Shown: positions 8,416 to 15,461 of the stretch, piece by piece | Layout of the letters: each line of letters starts with the position of its first letter | Position numbering within the stretch: the stretch's first letter is position 1 | Assembly: GCA_913049565.1 (NCBI GenBank) | Contig: CAJWZG010000040.1 | Span: 1 to 15,461 of the forward strand | From: an uncultured Gammaproteobacteria bacterium | GTDB lineage: Bacteria; Pseudomonadota; Gammaproteobacteria; Pseudomonadales; Azotimanducaceae_A | Direction of reading: 5' to 3' | Length of the DNA stretch: 15,461 bases | Made by a program: the position numbers and the translations under genes | The notes under the pieces: generated by a model | Databases searched by the model: none | Told to the model about the DNA's origin: nothing | The model's input: the letters and a program-made list of their open reading frames with translations, nothing else

Positions 8416-9128
8416 CCGTACACGCCAACCGCTGCCTGAACGCGCTCAGTGTAGTCCTTGAAATGCGGGTAATCTTTAGCCACATGAGTGATCCATGTGG
8501 GCGGTCGCTGGTCGTATACGCCCGCCATAAAGCTCGCAATTGTGAAATCAAATACGCAGGGCTGTGCGGCAAATAGGAAACCCTCGCCGTTGACCGCGTC
8601 TTGCAGCGCCTGCAGGTCGCGGCGAGCGAAAGCCTCTTGTTCTTGCAGCGAATGACGTCCCAGCCCCTGCAAGTGATAGGTTTGCTGCATTTGCTTACGC
8701 GCTTGTCTTGCGACAAAACCTCGTAGCGGTTTAGGGGCGATGTGGAAAAAACCTTCCACAATGTTCGGAAACCACTCGTCATCTAGCCAACGGCTGGCCA
8801 CCATAATCCAATAGAGGTGATCATCCATAAAGCGCGAAATGGAGGTTCCAAACGCACGGTCCCTCGCCCTAAGACCCGCGTAAACGTGACCTTGGGTAAT
8901 CGAGTCAATATGCTGGGTGATCAGCTCTGAATCCGGGATTTTTACTCCGTCACTAAGCAGGTAGGGCAGTTTACCCTTGGGAGCTTTGCGCGGATCCGTC
9001 TCCACTGCCATATCGAATTTTAAGCCTAGCTGGGTCATCAGCATTTCGGCTTTCAAGCAAAAAGGACTGACGTTTTGCAACCCAAAGGCACCGCCTAGGG
9101 TGACTAAGACAAGTTTTGGTTGATCCAT
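8400..9128 (-). CDS. Glutathione S-transferase family protein, FAX/metaxin-like
   Basis: A 242-residue two-domain GST-fold protein. The thioredoxin-like N-domain shows VSPFCLKAEML (20-30), KGKLPYL with the cis-proline Pro55, and IPDSELITQHI (64-74), where the DSE segment would bind the glutathione gamma-glutamyl group. The SPFCxK and KGKLP pattern is that of the FAX (failed axon connections) and metaxin-like branch, not of the classical Tyr or Ser classes. A helical C-domain with many aromatic residues follows. It is probably cytosolic; the substrate is unknown. The ATG at 9128 follows GGAGG. It is the last of three minus-strand genes, 104 bases after the CoA-transferase, a gap with no recognisable gene or promoter. 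Its 3' end lies within a hairpin shared with the convergent dipeptidase gene. Confidence 0.87.
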   Translation of the reverse strand: MDQPKLVLVTLGGAFGLQNVSPFCLKAEMLMTQLGLKFDMAVETDPRKAPKGKLPYLLSDGVKIPDSELITQHIDSITQGHVYAGLRARDRAFGTSISRFMDDHLYWIMVASRWLDDEWFPNIVEGFFHIAPKPLRGFVARQARKQMQQTYHLQGLGRHSLQEQEAFARRDLQALQDAVNGEGFLFAAQPCVFDFTIASFMAGVYDQRPPTWITHVAKDYPHFKDYTERVQAAVGVYGRVTE

Positions 9129-9232
9129 GGTGCCTCCGCATCACTGGTCATTGCTAGCCTGCAAAAAACTTAACATAGTCATTCCATAAGCGCGGCATCT
9201 CAAATGCGCAATGGCTCACGCCCAGAAGAATT

Positions 9233-10447
9233 TTAGTCCGGGGTTGAGGGGCTACCGTCAACGATGATGCCCGCACTGAGCAAGCTCTGGACATAAGACT
9301 CTTCAAAATCCAACTCGCGCAGCACGGCTAAACTGTCGGCACCGATGTCGGGGGCTCGCCGCGGAGCCTTCTTAGGCTCACCTACCATGTTGATTGGACT
9401 AGAGACCGTAAGATCGAAATCTCCTTGGCTATCGCCGGTCTCCACAATAATGCCGGCAGCCCGCATTTGCTCATCGGCAAGCACCTCACTCATGGTTTGA
9501 ACCTTCGCGTAGGTAATACCCTGCTCATCGAGGCGTCTGGCTGCGTCCTCATAGTTCATCTGAGCAAACGCATCACTGATCATTTGCTGCAGTAAATCGC
9601 GATTACGCATGGCTTGGCGAATATCGCTGAAACGCTCATCCTCAAGCCAATCAGGATGCTGTAACGCCTCACATAGCTGCGGATACTCCCGCTGGGTGTT
9701 GATCATGGTCAGCACGAGGTAACTGCCATCAGCACAGCCGTAGGGCGCACTTAGAGGGTTCACCCAGCCTACTTTTTGTCGATGTTCCGCCAAGTCATTG
9801 CCTGCGACCACGCCCTGTAATGCCATACCGTTAGCCCAAACCCCGTTTGCCGCCAGTGATGTACTGACATGGCAGCCTTTGCCGGTTCGCTCGCGTTTGT
9901 AAAGACCGCTCATAATAGCGCCAAATAAAGCCGTCGCCGTTGAGTGATCGCCCATCCCGGGCGCTGGCATCAACGGGGTTTGATCAGGGTCACGGATAAA
10001 CTCCATCATGCCGGATCGAGCCCACCACCCCGTCACGTCGAAGGCACGTCGATCAGCCTCAGGCCCCTCATCGCCGTAACCGGTGATGTGTGCATAGACC
10101 AATCGGGGGTTGATCGCCTGGAGCGTGGGGAAGGTTATCTGGTAGCGTTCAAGCTGAGGTTGCATCATATTGGTCGTCATAACGTCGGCCTTGGCGATCA
10201 GCTTATGCATCAGTTCCTGACCTGCATCCTTGGTCAAATCTAGCGCCAGCGACTGCTTATTGCGCGAGGTCAGCAGCCAGTGATACGGCACCGGATAACG
10301 TCCAACGAGCCCTCGGTAACCGTCACCGCTAGGCGGCTCGATCTTAATGACCTTGGCACCAAAGTCCCCTAGCATGGTTGCTGCGCCTGGACCTGCCAAA
10401 AACGTCGCAGCATCTACGACGACAATGTCCTCTAAGAAATATTCCAT
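9233..10447 (-). CDS. CaiB/BaiF family class III CoA-transferase, second copy
   Basis: A 404-residue class III CoA-transferase. Family segments are VVDAATFLAGPGAATMLGDF near the N-terminus, GAKVIKIEPPSGDGYRG, SRNKQSLALDLTK, LVYAHITGYGDEGP and the Gly-rich loop ending in GMGDHSTA. The Asp in that last motif (residue 167 from the ATG) aligns by eye with the catalytic aspartate of formyl-CoA transferase. The ATG at 10447 lies well placed behind a GGAGGAGGG ribosome site; the GTG just before it is less likely. It differs strongly from the CoA-transferase at 1544, so the two are not a recent duplication. It lies about 46 bases after the CPXCG gene and upstream of the FAX-like GST. The substrate is unknown. 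Confidence 0.92.
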   Translation of the reverse strand: MEYFLEDIVVVDAATFLAGPGAATMLGDFGAKVIKIEPPSGDGYRGLVGRYPVPYHWLLTSRNKQSLALDLTKDAGQELMHKLIAKADVMTTNMMQPQLERYQITFPTLQAINPRLVYAHITGYGDEGPEADRRAFDVTGWWARSGMMEFIRDPDQTPLMPAPGMGDHSTATALFGAIMSGLYKRERTGKGCHVSTSLAANGVWANGMALQGVVAGNDLAEHRQKVGWVNPLSAPYGCADGSYLVLTMINTQREYPQLCEALQHPDWLEDERFSDIRQAMRNRDLLQQMISDAFAQMNYEDAARRLDEQGITYAKVQTMSEVLADEQMRAAGIIVETGDSQGDFDLTVSSPINMVGEPKKAPRRAPDIGADSLAVLRELDFEESYVQSLLSAGIIVDGSPSTPD

Positions 10448-10493
10448 CACCCCTCCTCCATTTATCGCTGGGCAACTGGCGCTGCGCCGACGA

Positions 10494-10691
10494 TTAACAA
10501 TCGTTCTCGTGTTGAGCCAGCACGAAAAACTCCCCTGTTGCTGACAACGTTACAGTGAACTGAATCGGTGCGCAGCACACATAACAATCCTCGATATAGC
10601 GCTGCTCTCCCCCACTGATATCTACAACAAGCTCATAGCTCTCACCGCAGTAGGGACAATCGATGACCTGTGTATCGGTACTAAAATGCAT
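10494..10691 (-). CDS. CPXCG motif-containing cysteine-rich protein
   Basis: A 65-residue protein with CPYCGE (Cys12, Cys15) and EDCYVCCAPI (Cys36, Cys39, Cys40). This is the pattern of the small CPXCG Cys-rich family, a presumed zinc ribbon common in gammaproteobacteria and of unknown role. No membrane segment is present, so it should be cytosolic. The length is typical. The start ATG at 10691 has AGGA only a few bases upstream, closer than usual, so initiation may be weak. It is first in the minus-strand run leading to the CoA-transferase, and divergent from the alpha/beta hydrolase across a 100-base gap. Confidence 0.88.
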   Translation of the reverse strand: MHFSTDTQVIDCPYCGESYELVVDISGGEQRYIEDCYVCCAPIQFTVTLSATGEFFVLAQHENDC

Positions 10692-10791
10692 TTCCTAGTC
10701 TAGTCTGGTTGCGGCATGTCCACTAGCTGCGCAGCGGATGAAAATCTAAGTCGCAGCGTGTAGGGTAAGCCGCTTTTGCCGGAGCCATACC

Positions 10792-11700
10792 GTGTCGGAT
10801 TTACCCTTTTGGTACTCTACTGCAATTAACTATCCGTCTCAGTCCGCTAGCATTCGCGTCGATGGGGTTGAGATTGCCTATGAGACCTGGGGTGAAGTGG
10901 GTAGCCCGGGCGTCGTGCTCATTCACGGCAGCAATGCACATTTAGAATGGTGGCGGTTTACTGCGCCATTCTTGGCGGATCGTTTTCGATTGGCCGCGAT
11001 CGACCTTTCAGGCAATGGCAACAGCGGCTGGCGCGACCGCTACACCGGAAAAAACTTCGCCGACGAGGTGTGGGCCGTCTGCCAAGCGGCAGAATTGGGG
11101 GATCAACCCCTCGTGGTCGGCCACAGCTTTGGCGGTTTTGTTGCGTTGGAGGTAGGACATCACTATGGCGCCCACCTCGGCGGCATTTTGTTTATGGATT
11201 TCACAGTGGCTCCACCCGAAGAGTCAATGGAGTGGGGATTGCGGGTAGAGCGTGAAGGTGTTGAACCCGGACGCAAGCTGCGCGTCTACGACGATTTCGA
11301 TACTGCGCTTGGGCGCTTTCGTTTTATCCCAGAACAACCGGGTGTCCACCCAGAAGTGCTCAAACACTTAGGCACTTACGGACTGAAAGAAGTCGCTGAT
11401 GGCTGGACCTGGAAATTTGATCCTGGTCTTTTTGACTATCTCGAAATGGGTACCGAGCAACACGATAAGATGAGGGCACTACCCTGCAAAACTGCGCTTA
11501 TGCTGGGTGAGCAGAGTGAGGATGAGGGAGCCCTATTCGGTGAACATATGTTCAATGCCAGTGGCGGCACTTTGCCAATGATTACGGTGCCCGGAACCTT
11601 CCACCACCTGATGTTCGACCAGCCCATTGCTGTGGCTTCATCGATGAAGTTGCTGCTACTTGAGTGGCAAAGACAGAACTCGCGCGCCATCGGCAGCTGA
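10792..11700 (+). CDS. Alpha/beta hydrolase
   Basis: A 302-residue alpha/beta-hydrolase-fold enzyme acting on an ester, epoxide, halide or similar bond; the exact substrate is not readable. The oxyanion-hole motif LIHGSNAH (43-50), the nucleophile elbow GHSFGG (Ser112) and the catalytic-His candidates in GTFHHLMFDQP (His271 or His272) are visible. The acidic member is less clear, probably within LGEQSEDEG (238-246), where the usual Asp position is not obvious. The start is a GTG at 10792, 7 bases after a GGAG ribosome site. No signal peptide is present, so it is cytosolic. Its stop directly abuts the stop of the converging symporter gene with no spare base. Confidence 0.9.
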   Translation: MSDLPFWYSTAINYPSQSASIRVDGVEIAYETWGEVGSPGVVLIHGSNAHLEWWRFTAPFLADRFRLAAIDLSGNGNSGWRDRYTGKNFADEVWAVCQAAELGDQPLVVGHSFGGFVALEVGHHYGAHLGGILFMDFTVAPPEESMEWGLRVEREGVEPGRKLRVYDDFDTALGRFRFIPEQPGVHPEVLKHLGTYGLKEVADGWTWKFDPGLFDYLEMGTEQHDKMRALPCKTALMLGEQSEDEGALFGEHMFNASGGTLPMITVPGTFHHLMFDQPIAVASSMKLLLLEWQRQNSRAIGS

Positions 11701-12480
11701 TCAAGCGGCTTTAGCCCGCGCAGCAAGGTCACGTCGAATTTGCTCATGCCGTTTACTGTCCAACGAGTAAAAGTGCGCCAACACCAACGCCACACTCATC
11801 AGCACTATGGGCACCAGGGTCAGCATCTGTTTAATCGCCTCCAGTGCTTCCGGGGTTTGCTCTTGATTAGCAATATAACCCACAGCACCGAGAGCTAAGG
11901 CAACCCCGGCTCCACCAACCGCCTTCGCCAATTTTTGGAAGAAGCTTGCCGACGCATAAACCGTGCCATCCACTCGCTTGCCATGTTTCCACTGTGCGTA
12001 TTCAACGGTATCGGGAATCATCGCCCAACCCAGAACGGCAACCGGAGCACCTCCCAAGGCGACTAGCGCTCCCCAAAAAATAATCCACTGGTGTTCACTC
12101 GCATCGGTGAAATAAAAACCAATGCAGGCGGCAATAGAGAACAATGAGCCTAGCTGAATAGCTCCAGCCTTGCCAAATTTTGCCGCAAGCTTAGGTACGA
12201 ACGGCAAACCAACAAACATCACCGCAAGACCAAGACCGAAAAATACGCTAATCAGATCAGGTCGCCCCATATTGTAGGTGAAGTAATAGACGGCGACGGT
12301 TTGACGAACAGTGAAACTAAGCATCCCAAGGGTAAACAGACAAATAACGATCACCAAGGGTCCATTGGAAAAAACCGCTTGTAGGCTGTCTCGAGTGCTT
12401 AACCTTTGTTCGCGTGGCGGGGTAATCACTTCCTCAGTGGAGAAAAAGGCAACCGCCAAAAAGGCTGCTAAAAAGAGCGG
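11701..12480 (-). CDS. GPH-family sugar:cation symporter, C-terminal half only (cut at contig junction)
   Basis: The C-terminal part (about 260 residues) of a MelB/YicJ-like glycoside-pentoside-hexuronide:cation symporter, an inner-membrane carrier with 12 helices in full-length form. The GPH signature is clear in WAMIPDTVEYAQWKHGKRVDG, and about six or seven hydrophobic helices remain. The reading frame runs upstream through LFLAAFLAVAFFSTEE, which fits the end of TM6 and the central loop, then meets a stop codon at 12490-12492, where the sequence changes to another genome. Helices 1-6 and the real start codon are absent. A TTG at 12459 is the first formal start but lies inside a helix and is not credible. 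The loss is probably an assembly artefact, not a natural deletion. The C-terminus is basic (RRDLAARAKAA). Confidence 0.85.
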   Translation of the reverse strand, partial: PLFLAAFLAVAFFSTEEVITPPREQRLSTRDSLQAVFSNGPLVIVICLFTLGMLSFTVRQTVAVYYFTYNMGRPDLISVFFGLGLAVMFVGLPFVPKLAAKFGKAGAIQLGSLFSIAACIGFYFTDASEHQWIIFWGALVALGGAPVAVLGWAMIPDTVEYAQWKHGKRVDGTVYASASFFQKLAKAVGGAGVALALGAVGYIANQEQTPEALEAIKQMLTLVPIVLMSVALVLAHFYSLDSKRHEQIRRDLAARAKAA

Positions 12481-12490
12481 GGTCAGCGGC
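12440..12490. other. Probable chimeric junction between two genomes
   Basis: Left of this point the minus strand carries a gammaproteobacterial-style symporter half; right of it the plus strand carries an alphaproteobacterial-style ABC ATPase. The segment around 12442-12477 makes sense in both genes: on the minus strand it encodes the end of a hydrophobic helix (FLAAFLAVAFF), on the plus strand a Lys/Ala-rich tract (KKATAKKAAKKSG). Such a shared, low-complexity stretch is where an assembler could wrongly join two genomes. GC content and codon style rise to the right. Confidence 0.75.
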
Positions 12491-13321
12491 TATGGCGGCG
12501 GGTCGGTCGATGTCGTGATGTCGGTCGACCAGGTTGCCAAGGAAGCTGCATCGATTGCTGCCAACGCACCGACTGTGGTCGAACTGGATGCCATGGTTGA
12601 TGACAACAGTTTCCTGTCGATCAACAATCTTCGCGCCGGTTATGGCAAAATGGAAATCCTGCATGATTTCAGCCTTCGTGTCGGGCGCGGCCAGTCGCTC
12701 TGCCTGATCGGGCCGAATGGTGCCGGCAAGTCAACGGTTCTGCATTCGATCTTCGGTTTTACCAACATCTTCTCCGGCAGCATCAATGTCGATGGCAAGG
12801 ATGTGACAGCGCTGACACCCTCGCAGAAACTTGCCGAGGCCGGCATTGCCTATATCCTCCAGGACAAGTCGGTATTCCCGCAGATGACGGTCGAGGAAAA
12901 TCTGCTGATGGGCGGGTTCCTGAAGAACAAGCCTGCCGAAGCGAAAATCGCGGCCGAGGAGGTTTTCTCGAAATACAGTCGCCTTGCTGACCGTCGCGAC
13001 AAGCCGGCCGGTGTGCTGTCCGGTGGTGAGAGGCGCCTTCTGGAAATCTCGCGCGCGCTCGTCATGCAACCGCAGGTGCTGCTTGTCGATGAGCCTTCAA
13101 TCGGGCTGGAGCCACGCTTCATCGACATGGTGTTCGAGATTCTTGACGATCTTCAGCGCAAGGACGGCAAGACCATCATCATGGTTGAACAAAACGCGAA
13201 AAAGGGCCTGGCCTTCGCCGATCTCGGCTATGTGCTTGTCTCTGGCGAAACCGCCATCGCGGGGAATGGTGACGAACTTCTCGACAATCCGGACGTCGGT
13301 CGCCTGTTCCTCGGCGGCTGA
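12476..13321 (+). CDS. Branched-chain amino acid/urea-type ABC transporter ATP-binding protein (LivF-like), 5' end uncertain
   Basis: ATPase subunit of a LivF-type importer. From the Met at 12518: Walker A GPNGAGKST (65-73), Q-loop in YILQDKSVF (Gln115), signature LSGGERR (167-173), Walker B VLLVDEPS (187-194), and MVEQN (222-226), the LivF-style switch segment. The usual ATPase starts near residue 31, so this protein has an N-terminal extension that is longer still if the Lys/Ala-rich tract at 12443-12475 belongs to it. The true start cannot be fixed: no ribosome site precedes 12518, and the upstream frame is antisense to the symporter, so the 5' end is probably lost at the junction. The usual permease and LivG partners would lie upstream and are missing. 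It is followed by the MFS gene in the same frame. Confidence 0.88.
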   Translation, partial: SGVSGYGGGSVDVVMSVDQVAKEAASIAANAPTVVELDAMVDDNSFLSINNLRAGYGKMEILHDFSLRVGRGQSLCLIGPNGAGKSTVLHSIFGFTNIFSGSINVDGKDVTALTPSQKLAEAGIAYILQDKSVFPQMTVEENLLMGGFLKNKPAEAKIAAEEVFSKYSRLADRRDKPAGVLSGGERRLLEISRALVMQPQVLLVDEPSIGLEPRFIDMVFEILDDLQRKDGKTIIMVEQNAKKGLAFADLGYVLVSGETAIAGNGDELLDNPDVGRLFLGG

Positions 13322-13341
13322 CCGGGACGGCCCGGCAGTTT
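13318..13341 (+). terminator. GC-rich hairpin over the LivF stop and MFS start
   Basis: CTG-(A)-CCGGG (13318-13326, one bulged A) can pair with CCCGG-CAG (13331-13338) around the loop ACGG, followed by TTT. This 8-bp stem contains the stop codon of the ABC ATPase and ends just before the presumed TTG start of the next gene. It could attenuate transcription or hide the start. The T-run is too short for a strong terminator. Confidence 0.35.
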
Positions 13342-14596
13342 GGCACGTCCGGGACCAGTTCTTGGCATACTTGACGGGACCCGGCCGACCGCGCTGATCG
13401 TTATTACCTGTATCGCCGGTGTGCTGGCGATGGTCAGCTTTGCGATCTGGCCGGTCTTCCTTGTGTCGCTGGGGCCGGAATGGGGCCTGACAAACACCGA
13501 AATCGGTTGGATCAGCGGTGCTTATTTCCTCGGTTATGTTATCGCCACACCCGTTCTTGTAGGGCTGACCGACAGCATTGACGCCAAACGCGTCTTCATC
13601 GGCGGCAGCGTGACAGCCGCCATCGGCTGTGCCGGTTTCGCCACCGTCACCGACGGGTTCTGGGGCGCCGCCTTGACATGGAGCCTTGTCGGAGCCGGTC
13701 TTGCCGGCACCTATATGCCGGGGCTGCAAATTCTGAACGCACGGCTTTCGGATAAACAACGGCTGAAGGCTGTGCCTTTCTATACCTCTTGCTTCGGCAT
13801 TGGCACCGGCGGGTCATTCTATTTGAATGGCTATCTGCTGGTCCATTTTGACCATTTTATCGCCGCCTGGCTTGGCTGTGGTGGGGCGCTGCTGGCGACG
13901 CTGCTGGTGGTCTGTCTTATTCGCGCCGCACCGCCCGCCGAACGCCCGCACGCCGAGACCCGGCGTCATCCGCTGGATCTGCGGCCTGCCTTCCGCAACA
14001 GGCTGGCGCTTGGCTATATCTTTGCCTATGGCGCACATACCTATGAGCTGTTTGCCTATCGCGGCTGGAGCTTCGCCATGTTTGCCTTCATCGGCGCCAC
14101 CGCGACGCCGGCATTGTCGCTGTCTGTTGTGACCATTCTCGTCAGCCTACTTACCCTCACAGGCATGGCGGCATCGATCATCGGTGCGCGCTACTGCCTT
14201 GCCTATGGCCGGCATCGGGTGATCTCCATCATCGGCGCGGTGTCTGTCGGCTTTGCGGTGCTGTCCGCGCTGGCGCTTGATGGGCCGGTATGGCTCGCGC
14301 TGACCTGCCTGTGGATTTACAATATCTGCATCATGCTCGACAGTGGCGCTCTGACCGCCGGCACGGTGGCGGCGGCACCGGCGCATGAACGTGGTGCGCT
14401 TCTTGCCGTGCATTCGATGGTCGGTTTCAGTGGCGGTGCGCTTGGCGGGCCGGCGGTCGGGATGATGCTTGATCTTGGTGGTGGCGAGACCTCGATGGAT
14501 GCCTGGTTCTGGGCGATCCTGATCATGGGAATCGGCTCGGCCATTGTTGCGGTTATCCAGTGGCGGGCCTGGCGCCTGCGAGGATATGGGGCGTAG
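13340..14596 (+). CDS. MFS transporter
   Basis: A 418-residue integral membrane carrier with about 12 hydrophobic helices. The first begins near residue 18 (ALIVITCIAGVLAMV), and motif A appears between helices 2 and 3 as GLTDSIDAKR. The two halves are joined by a hydrophilic loop rich in Pro, Arg and His (RAAPPAERPHAETRRHP, near 194-210). The substrate is unknown. The start is unusual: the frame opens right after the TGA of the ABC ATPase, the only usable start codon before the first helix is a TTG at 13340, and no ribosome site precedes it. It is followed after 7 bases by the kinase gene, so the three right-hand genes form one transcription unit. Its GC-rich codon use matches its right-hand neighbours. 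Confidence 0.87.
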   Translation: MARPGPVLGILDGTRPTALIVITCIAGVLAMVSFAIWPVFLVSLGPEWGLTNTEIGWISGAYFLGYVIATPVLVGLTDSIDAKRVFIGGSVTAAIGCAGFATVTDGFWGAALTWSLVGAGLAGTYMPGLQILNARLSDKQRLKAVPFYTSCFGIGTGGSFYLNGYLLVHFDHFIAAWLGCGGALLATLLVVCLIRAAPPAERPHAETRRHPLDLRPAFRNRLALGYIFAYGAHTYELFAYRGWSFAMFAFIGATATPALSLSVVTILVSLLTLTGMAASIIGARYCLAYGRHRVISIIGAVSVGFAVLSALALDGPVWLALTCLWIYNICIMLDSGALTAGTVAAAPAHERGALLAVHSMVGFSGGALGGPAVGMMLDLGGGETSMDAWFWAILIMGIGSAIVAVIQWRAWRLRGYGA

Positions 14597-14603
14597 GGCG
14601 ACA

Positions 14604-15461
14604 ATGGTAGCGGGGCATGGATTTATGGAGCCGGGATTTACTGTCTGTGGCGGATGCCATATCGACCGACAGCTTCGCCTGACCGCGCCGCCACAAACTG
14701 GCCGCACCAACCCGGCAGAGGCGCGCGAACGACTTGGTGGAGTGGCGGCCAACATTGCCTGCCAGCTGGCCGGTTGGGGTGCCTCTGTAGGTTTTGTCGG
14801 TGTGCAGTCGCCAGGTGACCTTGCCAGCATACAGGCGCGGCTTGCCGCGGCGGGAGTCACCCCGTGGCTTGCAACGTGTGATGGTGAGCCGCCGGGTTAC
14901 ACCGCGATCCTGGCGCCTGATGGCGAATTGCTGATGGGCGCAGCGGCGATGTCGCTTTATGACACTGTATCGCTGCCAATGATCCGCCCCGGCATCGTTG
15001 GAACAGCAGGCCCCCTTATCCTTGATGCGAATTTTGCGGCTGACACCATCACCGCCATTGCCAGTGCGGTTGCCCCGGCGCGCCGGTTGTTTGCCGCCGG
15101 TACGTCGATTGCGAAGGTGTTGCGGCTTGTGGGCGCGCTGCCTTTGCTTGATGCGCTGGTGCTGAATCGTGGTGAGGCCGCCACACTCCTAGGCGCGGAG
15201 ATGGCGGTGGATGAAATGGCAATATCGCTCGCTGCAAGGCTGCGGGATGGTGGGGTTGTTCTGGTCAGTGACGGCGCCGACATGGCGGCGCTGGCAGATG
15301 CCTCTTCCGGTGCTGTGGTGTCGGCGCACCCGCCGCGGATCCGTCTTGTGAATGCGAACGGTGCCGGTGACGTGATGGCGACGCGGCTATTCTGCGACCT
15401 TGAAGGTCAGTCTGATATGGCGCTGGCTGACCGGCTGTTGGCGGCGCTGGCGGCTGGTGCG
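14604..15461 (+). CDS. PfkB (ribokinase) family carbohydrate or nucleoside kinase, 3' end outside window
   Basis: An open frame of 286 codons running off the window. It has the PfkB/ribokinase layout: a substrate-side GGVAANIACQLAGWG (45-59) with the conserved Gly-Gly-x-x-x-Asn, ILAPDGE (102-108), LVLNRGEA (185-192) containing the Asn-x-x-Glu metal-site pattern, VVLVSDGADMAAL (218-230), and the C-terminal signature VNANGAGDVMA (249-259) whose Asp256 is the catalytic base. The usual DTxGAGD start is NANGAGD here. The ATG at 14604 has only a weak AGGG upstream; ATG 14625 is an alternative. The family phosphorylates sugars or nucleosides with ATP; pseudouridine kinase is one option, but nothing here proves it. 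A few residues of the end are missing. Confidence 0.88.
   Translation, partial: MVAGHGFMEPGFTVCGGCHIDRQLRLTAPPQTGRTNPAEARERLGGVAANIACQLAGWGASVGFVGVQSPGDLASIQARLAAAGVTPWLATCDGEPPGYTAILAPDGELLMGAAAMSLYDTVSLPMIRPGIVGTAGPLILDANFAADTITAIASAVAPARRLFAAGTSIAKVLRLVGALPLLDALVLNRGEAATLLGAEMAVDEMAISLAARLRDGGVVLVSDGADMAALADASSGAVVSAHPPRIRLVNANGAGDVMATRLFCDLEGQSDMALADRLLAALAAGA

Noticed and set aside
12311..12475. Start of the LivF-like ATPase at 12311 within the long plus-strand frame
   Set aside because: This stretch is antisense to well-supported symporter coding sequence on the minus strand. Only the part after the junction looks like ATPase.
14147..14860. Long minus-strand open frames across the right-hand genes, and 13097-13759
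   Set aside because: They are shadows of GC-rich plus-strand genes. Their proteins are rich in Arg/Pro/His/Ser with no motifs, while the plus strand gives clear transporter and kinase sequence.

Overview
The window looks like a metagenomic contig from marine Proteobacteria, and it is probably two different genomes joined at about 12,440-12,490. The left part (1 to about 12,480) has the gene content and protein style of a marine gammaproteobacterium, perhaps of the OM60/NOR5 (Halieaceae) kind. The right part (about 12,476 to the end) is visibly more GC-rich, all on the plus strand, and reads like an alphaproteobacterium, perhaps SAR116-like. These taxon guesses come from remembered protein style only; no search was run.

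Left part, in order: a short-chain dehydrogenase (minus); a divergent plus-strand run of an exported or anchored small protein, a class III CoA-transferase and thioredoxin reductase (TrxB); a minus-strand operon, read from 6947 down to 3801, made of a UGSC-family selenoprotein, an uncharacterised partner protein and an iron-sulfur class I fumarate hydratase; a plus-strand M19 membrane dipeptidase; a minus-strand run of a CPXCG zinc-ribbon protein, a second class III CoA-transferase and a FAX-like glutathione transferase; an alpha/beta hydrolase (plus); and the C-terminal half of a GPH-family symporter (minus) that is cut at the junction. Right part: a LivF-type ABC ATPase missing its true start, an MFS transporter and a PfkB-family kinase that runs off the end.

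The main discovery is at 6417-6947. Two apparently separate short reading frames are one gene. They lie in the same frame, separated by a TGA at 6660-6662 that falls in the motif His-[TGA]-Gly-Ser-Cys-Thr. This is the signature of UGSC selenoproteins, and a good bacterial SECIS-like hairpin starts just after the TGA. The selenoprotein overlaps the start of its partner gene by 8 bases, and the partner is followed after 29 bases by the fumarase. This suggests a functional unit of selenocysteine redox protein, partner and hydratase whose reaction is unknown. Ordinary gene calling would break or lose the selenoprotein.

The two CoA-transferases, the dehydrogenase, the hydrolase and the glutathione transferase suggest use of organic acids or xenobiotic-like compounds, but no specific pathway can be named. 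No rRNA, tRNA, CRISPR array or insertion sequence was seen. No gap between genes exceeds 300 bases.
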